Shown: piece by piece, positions 48,901-57,900 of the stretch
Layout of the letters: each line of letters opens with the position of its first letter
How positions within the stretch are numbered: position 1 is the first letter of the stretch
Assembly: GCA_907163375.1 (NCBI GenBank)
Contig: CAJQUW010000469.1
Span: 124,001-188,000, forward strand
Origin: Prostheceraeus crozeri
Taxonomy: Eukaryota; Platyhelminthes; Polycladida; Euryleptidae
Reading direction: 5' to 3'
Length of the DNA stretch: 64,000 nucleotides
The notes under the pieces: model-generated
Told to the model about the DNA's origin: nothing
What the model saw: the letters and a program-made list of their open reading frames with translations, nothing else
The model's database searches: none
Program-made: the position numbers and the translations under genes

Positions 48901-51900
48901 TTTTCACAATGAAGATTCGTCCTTTCAAAAGTCGAAGCCAATCAATGACGTTTTGACGCATTTCTCTTTCTTGTCTAGAGCTGACAATCACATGCAAGAA
49001 CAGGTCGAACCCGGAGTGTCATCGGCAGGAGGGCATCTGAACCTCAACGCTCCAGAAATGTTTGTCAATGCAACACCGTCCAAGCCCCAAATGTGGGAAT
49101 ATTGACACCAAAGCTCATCTCTTCTCAGAATGTGGCCATACCACCGCAGTCTTTTTCTTCGCAGAGCATCGGAAATACATTTCAGGTTCATCTTCTTTCT
49201 TAGGTCTTCACTCCTGTGTCCATCGGCCAGCCTCACACCGCAGTCCTCTCACCATTGCCTTTTCTTGTCTTTCAGTCTTCATGATGTGATCCAGTACATC
49301 ACCGCAGGGCGGACACAAGCAGAATACACCTGGCCTTTCATTCTCAAGGTGGAAGCTTTGGATGTCAGGAAAGGTGCAGGTTCTAGAAACCTATACTATA
49401 TTATGCATATATTCTGGCCAATGTAGATGGCTAATTGTCGGGGATTTTTTATGTCAGAAAAGATTTTTGAAACTTTTTTGCCTGCAGATGTGATCGATGG
49501 AGTCCTGTAACGGCACATTTGAAGAACTTCTGATGAAGTCATATGAGATCGACTTCGGTTCTTCGAGCGATTCGTTAGGTGTTGATGAACTTTCGAAAAT
49601 TGTCTTCTTGGAGTGAGCAAAACACGATGGATTTTTCTTTTCAACTTCTTTTTGCATTTTTCAACAAATTGTTTTTGCTGTCTCTGAGATGTGTGGTAAG
49701 TTGAAAATCATTCAGGATTGAGGGTTTCGCAAGACGCATGCATTTCACAAAGCCACTCTCACTGAAACCCAGTGTCGCAGCTTTTGACACTCAAAGCTTG
49801 TGACATTTTCAGTGTTATGCAATTTCAGAAGTTTGCGATTCACATGCTCGTCAGCCACAATTAAGGAAAGTGTATGTCATTCCTCTAATATCGGCAGTTG
49901 GGACATGTATTCAAAGTTGATATCTTCGACTTCATTCTTGACACTAAATGTGCGTTTAGACCTCATTCTTCACGCATCTGTAGAGTTTGCCGAGTAGCAA
50001 TGAGAACTCTCTGACAAAGAAGTCGCATAATGAGCTGTCAAAGATCAGTCTTCTCCGTGAGCGTTGATTTGGTTTCTTAGTGCGTCTTGGTAGGCGAAAA
50101 CCTGTCTACTGGCTACAGAGTGATTCTATTTAGATGCAGAAGTACATGTATATGCTTGCTTTTATATTTTGACTTTTGAGCAAATTATCAGCTTGATGCA
50201 ACCCCATGAGCACGTACAGTCCGGCCGCCAGTTCGTCTGTCTGCAGGGAACACGGCCGGAAATGAAACATTCAAGGAATCATGTGGACTGTCATTGCCGG
50301 CCGACGCACCACTTTGTAGAATTTCAATGAATGCAGAGTATAAATTAACCAATTGAACTAACTTCACAAGCTGCTTGCAGGAGTTACCACACAACGTCTT
50401 TCATGACAAGACACGTAGAGTGAAAATTCAAATTTTGCATTACATGTACATCATCTTACTCAATAGCTAAGGCAATAGTTGCAATTGCAAATGCACCATA
50501 GATAACTGCATGAGACTATGAAAATCTTGATTCTCACAGCCTACTGCGAATCTGTGCATCATCCGAGTTCTGCCGGTTTCTCTACTTGTCCGACAGAATC
50601 AAAGAGAAACAATTGTAAATCCATTGGGAATGAGATTTTTTATGTTTTCTCTAATTAAACAAAGACAAATTTTTGCCATGGAGTTCATCTATCGGTGCAT
50701 ATGAAGCTAAATACATTCAGGTTTAGCAAGCCTCTTCATGTCGGCAAGTACAACATTTTGGTCAATTTTAACCACATTTTCTTATAAATCACCGCTCGGA
50801 GGTATGATAATAACACTTGCGCATGATAGAAGAAGAAGAAATTTCTTTATTGTTTCACAATGCGGTGAAATCATAACAATGTTGTAGTGCAATTATTGAC
50901 ATGCATCTGAACTCTTAAATCGAATTATAAAATCACAAAAATCCAATCATAAAAATCAAGGTCATATATACATGTCATCGGCCGAAACGGATGAACGATT
51001 CTCCGAATCGACGTGTTCTTGCGAACGGAGAACACAAAGTTCGTTTGTTCCTTGATGTTGGAGCCCGCTCACGAAACAAAGTTCTCAAAGTATGTTGTTG
51101 CGATGACTCAATCTGGTCGAAGAGTTTCATGCACAATTGTCACACACAGTTGCTAACTCCTCAAGGCTCTCGTTCTGAGAAAAGATATCAAAACAAGCAT
51201 GATAATTCAAGACATGTCATGCTGAACAAATTCACTGTTAAAGATTTCAGCAACTTGGGCAGTTGCCTAACACAGTCCTTACCTTTTGTAATTCTAACTT
51301 TTTCATTACCATTTAAATTGCACTTTTCCTCTTATTGTTGTTAATGGCAGGGCTGCGGAAGCGATTAATTTTTATTCGCTTCCGCTTCCAATTATCGGAG
51401 ACCGGACATGGACTCTACACCTCCCTATTTCGAGTCTTCTTTTCTTTATTTTCCACTTTTCTACGAGTTATAGAATCCAACAACTTTGTGTCGTAAACAC
51501 TAGCTAACTTGTATGCGTTTTTTTGACATGCCAAAAGTCAAATATTTTTCAAGTTTGCTGAAAATTTTGACAATTGGGAAATTGTGAAATGAAAACGTCA
51601 TATTTTCTCAACACGTGTGTATTAAAAAAATATTAAGTGACCAAGAGTGTTTGATAATGCTACAATGAAATTGCCACGAAACACACCAATCCGCATTGTG
51701 TGAAGTTGTCATTGATAATATGATATTGAGGTTTTCTGATTTCGAATGCCAGTGCTCTGAGATAATACACTTTCGATTTCATCACAATGAGAAAATTCGA
51801 AGTAACAACATCTAGTAGTGCAGGTGCCTATTTGTAATTAGGTGTAATAGGGTAAGCACTAAATATAACAACTATTACTTGACTCGTATCAAGACTTAAG

Positions 51901-54900
51901 ATCAAAAGTCAGAAGTGCCTCGCCCTGACACGCGCATTGCGTCAGTCATCAGTATCATGATACTTTCGGAAGTGGAAGCGATGGTCGGGCATTTGCTTCC
52001 AATGAAACGATCGCTTCGGCTTCCACATCCCTGGTTAGCGGATTATTAATTAAAAGCATGGTGACTTTACTTCAGTTTTTCTTTTGATATAGGCCTACTA
52101 ATTGTGTTAATTAGAATATATGAAATCAGTGGAATCCGTCTTGCATAAAAACTAATAGGTTGTTGACAGTGTACGAAAATGTATGACGATATACTCTATT
52201 CAGCGAATTGTCCTCTAAGACACGTGTGCTCTGTGTTTTATTCAAAGACGGAGCATAATGATTAACTTTTGGGGACATTTGTCCTCAGTGAAGATATCGG
52301 CACCATTTTTATGCGTTGAGAGACGAGTTGCCACACCTCTGGCATGTGTGTTATTCAAACAAGATGACCAATGCAAACATAAATGCAGCAAAAGACATTG
52401 TTTACAAATATTTCTTAATGTATCTTGGAGAATTTATTCAGAATGATTACATACCGTTACCTGTATCTATTATTCCGTTATTTCCATTTTTATTCCCGAT
52501 TATTCTCAGTCTAACCTCCTAATCTGAATAATTCGTACATTACTTCGATGTCTGCTTGAATCAGCATGATAACTCCATAAATGACATTCGGTCAGCTCCC
52601 AACAGCCTCCGAAAAACTCTCAAGAAAACCTCAAATTTCAACCTCAACAATGCGCGGCCACCCTGAATCAGGGATTGCACCGGGTCAAGACCAGGGATCT
52701 GGTATGAGATCCCGGTGCCTGTATCCCGGATCCAGCGAAGAGCGTTTATGATAAGATGTTGATGGTCATTAATGCTGTGGAAAATCCTATTTAGCGATAA
52801 AAGTTATAGAGCCTCAAACTCGTTTTTCTCGTCACTCACTTAGACTTGGGAGTGGCAGCCAAGATTGCGAATATAAATCTTAATAGAAATGTTTTATCCA
52901 GGAATGTCTGTAGCTCGGTATTGAATGACCATCTATCAATGTGCAAAAAAGTTCTTTTCATGCTTTGTTCATTCTAATTGTCATGTCACCGTGATAGACT
53001 TGTGACCATTGCACCCGCTTTACTATTCCACACCAAAGAATGAATGGAGATCCATGAACTCTAAAGTTAATATAAAGAAATATCCATTGTGCTTCTCCAG
53101 ACATATGGTGTTGATCCGACTACCTCATACTTGCAATGAACATTAGCTGTAATTATTGATAAGTCTATAATAGGTGGATATGTGCATATTAGTTAAATAA
53201 ACACAAATAAAAGCAGGTTTGCTGTCTTTTCTTTATTTTAATTAAATACACTTGTTTATCGTTGTTGAAATTGTTTTTTGATTGACAATCATGGTAATCA
53301 TACTATGATCATACCCCATTTATTTCCGTACGGGATTAATTCACAAATTCAGTTTCAGTTATCATCTACTAAGCAGGGCTCGTAAATTTCCGTCCTTTCC
53401 GTCTTTTCCGTCTTTTTTAAATTCACCTTTTTCAGTCCATTCAGTTTTTAAATTTAACAGTTATTAATATGAAACTGGGTAAGGTTGGGAGGTTGTCAAG
53501 TCATAAATAGAACCATCGAACAGGTAACTACGTTAATATCGCTAAGGAGTTGGATCTCGCTTCTTCGTTTTGGAGATGGAAAATTAATCCTGTCCCGAAA
53601 TCATGTGATATACATAACTCTACGATGACTCGTAAATTGATCTAATTCGCCAGTGTCGATCAAATTTGGTATCGTCTTATTACTTCGATCATGGAAATTT
53701 TAAGCTAATTCGATTTCAAGGAAATGTTTTTATTAGGGGTTATTCAACTGATCCTTACGTTGATGTTATTGCGAGACATTTTTTTATTGTGATGCACCTT
53801 TTTACAATCAGGTCGAGACTTGATTGCCTAGTTTGTTCACTTATTAAACAGGATGGTGTGTTTACATGAAAATAATGTATTAATGTCGAAAGATGTTTAC
53901 AAGAAATCTATGAACAATGAGTTCCAATTCAGTAGTTCCAATGAGTTGTACATGGCATGCATAGACCTACTGAGCATCCGTTCTGCTGAAATATTGTTTT
54001 TATCATGGTTACTTTTATCAATCTTATTACCAAAGATTGGTTCCATTGGTAATTTCAAAGAACCGTACGTATAGACCTATTGAACATTCGTTCTGCTGAA
54101 ATATTGTTTTTATCATGATTATTTTTACCAATCGTATTTCCAATACACTTACTCTGTTGGAAATTCTTGTTTTTGCTGATCAAATTCTATTTCATGACAT
54201 GTATTTTTCGCAGGTGATCTGTAATAACTCTTGTTCTTGTTGATAATGTTATCAGATGTTTGTTATTGTTGAAACTGTTCTGTTTAAGTTGTTAGTGATG
54301 TGAAAATTTTTATTATGTGTATGGACGTGGTCTTTTTCATCGACAAGATTTTTAAGTAAAGCTAGGGCCGAAGGCACGTAAGTTCAAAATTAATATTTCA
54401 CGAGGATTGGGTCATCATTGTCTATATTTATAATGCTTTAAAATGACATTGAAATCGAACGAAGGTTTATTGGTGAACACTTATTAACCTCATACCAAAG
54501 ACAACCATGCAAGTTAGACAATATTAATGTTTGAAAATGTAGATTACAAGTTTGTAACAACGGGAAAATATTAGTTATAAAAATCATTTTTCTTATCCGA
54601 ATTTGAAATTGACTATTCCGAAATTGATATTGACTATTCCGAAGTTAAAGTTGATTATTCCGAATTTGAAGTTGAAAAGGTATAATGATTTAATATACGT
54701 ATGTTATCTGTTTGAAGCCATCAATCAAAATGTTTTTGGAACATCATGTAAAATCAATATGGGGAAATATCAACTTATTTCTTTATGTAGGTCCATCCCA
54801 TGTTTATAGCAAACATCTGTATTCCAGTGCATTTAACAGAATTTTTGTTAGCTTTCCAACATTGGATGAACGTTCATAAATAAAACGGTCAATCTTTATA

Positions 54901-57900
54901 ATTGTTAATATTCGACCTTGAGAAAGAAGCCTTATTACATCATAGTTAAAATCAGTTATACAACTGCTGAAAACACTATTTTTAGAACACACGCGTGTGA
55001 GAATGTACTTGAATTTTTCCGTCTTTTTTTCTGTCGGCATTTACGAGCCCTAACTAAGAAAGAGTACACATTTCTCTAAGCTCGGTCTCAATTGTAATGC
55101 CGATATTTTAGATACTTAATAATCATCTATTGATATTTAGTAATGATGATCTGTAAAAAAGATTATAACAACTGAGAACCAGAATGACAGCTGAAGTTGG
55201 CGATGGCAGAATCCTAGGATTTCAATATCGCTTCATTAGTATGCATTATGAAACGCATAATTTAAACTTTATCTCAGAAACCAGGCTATTCAATGTTTCA
55301 TGATAATGAAAACGAATTATATGCAATTTCATCACTTTCGATAACAGGATTCGGGATCCGGGTATTTGCAATCCCTGTCCTGAATACATAGAAACTTCAA
55401 TTCACTAACAATTAGAGTCATAGCTACTACACCGGTAGTTGATGAGCAATATAAAAAACTGTGCCGTGTCCCCGGGGGAAATAGGCTTAAGGTAAGTCGC
55501 CTTTGCACTCGTTTAGTTTTGAAACACTTCCCATTACGAAGTAGCTGAGAAAGATCGTGATTAAATACTATACATCTTTAGAAATCAGCTTATCAGAGGT
55601 TTCCGCATTCCCAAGCATGTCCCTTTGTTAATCACGATACCGACAACTGCTTTGAATTCACGAAAATTCTTCTAAACAATCTATCACTTGCGATTTGAAG
55701 TCTGCTGATAATGATTGTGATAAACGGTGCTGGGAGCTATATTCTAATCGAACATTTTTCTGTTCATTGAGAAGTTGTCGTAATGCTGATTAGCTGTAGA
55801 ATTCGTGTTTTCGGTGACTTGGAATCGCGGTTTATTGCATGTTTGCAGATTAAGCTTATCACTACGGGGATTGATAGTGATAACAATAGTATAGTGTGTG
55901 TATATGTAGTATAGTGTATATAATGATAGTTATAACAATCTGCCATCGTATTCCTGAGAAATAAATGATTCCGATGAAGTTCAACTTGGAATCAAAAATT
56001 GAGGAATGTGAGTTACAGCAAGCAATAAAATCATTTTATCTTCATGTAATGTTAGCTGATCAAAATTTCAATACATGATTGAATTGCAATGGTTATTTAC
56101 AATTCAGCTCACTAACATCTCAAATTCATCTGCTTTTGCATCTGTGAACTGGACGTGTGCGAACCCGATCCAACCCGAATGCACGTTTGGAGTGAGAAAG
56201 AAAAATTTGGGCTGCGCAATCTTATCAACATGTAGGACTTGCGCTCTTTCGCCTGTCATAGACAATGAAACTCTTCTGTGCTTCGATTTTTGTTAATGTA
56301 ATATCGAGTCACATGGCCGCAATAGCTCAGTCCTTACAGATGGATTTCTAGTTTCCGTGTGGACTCTATACAGAGTCCATAACATTCTACGCAATCTGCA
56401 GCGACTAACACAAATTGCAATAGTTTCAAGAGAGAGTTCTTCTAGAAAAAGAAATCCCTAATCAACATCAGAAATCTAGAAAGATCTAGTTAGTGGAACG
56501 CCCTGAATTACACAGTTCAAGTGTTTTTTCAAAATGTAATGACCGGCCTTCTGCCTCAGTAAACTCGTGTACTCCTATGAATTCGCAGATACAGATTGCA
56601 ACAGGCATTGATGCGCTGCAACTTTGTCTCACTTCACCAACCTTCCTCATGGCTCTCACCAATGTAACATTAACATTGATTTTGAGGACAACAATACAAT
56701 AGGCCTACATTAGAGGGCGCGTAAGAAATGCCTAATAAGGCGCGCCTGAAAATCTCCTACATTATTGCCCGAAAAATCTATGTTAATACTGTTGTACGTA
56801 ATAAACATTATGTATTGGAACAATAAGAGAAAACTCGTTTGTGACTTAACTTACAGAAATCTGGCCGCTTAAAAAGGACTTAATTCAGAAATTTTGGTGA
56901 GAGCCATGTGGAAGGCAAGTGCAGTAAGTGGCTGCTGTTGCAATCTGTATCTGCGAATTCATCGGAGTAAACGTGCTTACTGAAGCAGAAGGCCGGTCAT
57001 TAAATTTGAATGAATGAAGCCATGTATTTGTTTCACAGGTGGGTGAACACATCCACAAAAATCAAAAATTCAAAAACAGATCGATCACGTCAATCTACAA
57101 TTAAGTTAGGAAAATATCAATAAAACTAATTGTAGGCTTAAAATAAAAAGGAAGACATTTGATAGCACTAAGGACAGAATCTAATGAACCATTGGCAAGA
57201 CGTTGCGTGCGAATTCGCTTTCAGAGGGCAGCCGTCACGTGTCCGAGAGACAAACTCGTCAAAAAGATCCCTTCGGGGATGATCATGGCAGTATAGTATC
57301 TGTTCAAACAACTTATTACACATTTGATCACAAACATGAAAAAGAGACTTGAATTCAAGTTCAGGATCGTCAATGATTCGCAAGATTCTTTTTCCACTCA
57401 TAAAAGCTTGTTTTTAGGTATAGAGGGATGCTGCAGTAGCCCGGATATGCATATGTGATAACAGAGCGGATAAATGCACAATATGCTGAAAAAATTAAAG
57501 TTGAATCACAGTCACCTCTTCGCAAATTCAAAATCAAATATAAAGCCTTCCTCATCAAGAAGTCAATATAGGAATTCCATTTCATGTCACACGGAATAAT
57601 ACAGCCAAGTCTCTTTACAGAAGGTCATCATATATGTGTATTGAAATAATAAAAATCAGATATACAACTCAAGAAGACAGCAAGGATTGAGGAAAAAAAG
57701 TCACTTCATACACTGTCAAAAGATCAGAAAGTCAATTGTCAATTGAACCTGGATGACACATACAACCTATTGTAAAGTGAGCTGCTGTATGGTACGAAAG
57801 AATTCCTTCGGCGCAAGGTATTACACACACGGGTAATCTGACATGTTGAGAGTACTGGTGTAGTGGTGGCATCAGTTCATTAAGCATGTTGTTCTCGTTC

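Noticed and set aside
53666-54074. Short plus-strand frames in the nested element
   Set aside because: No transposase motif; they are AT-rich chance frames within a non-autonomous element.
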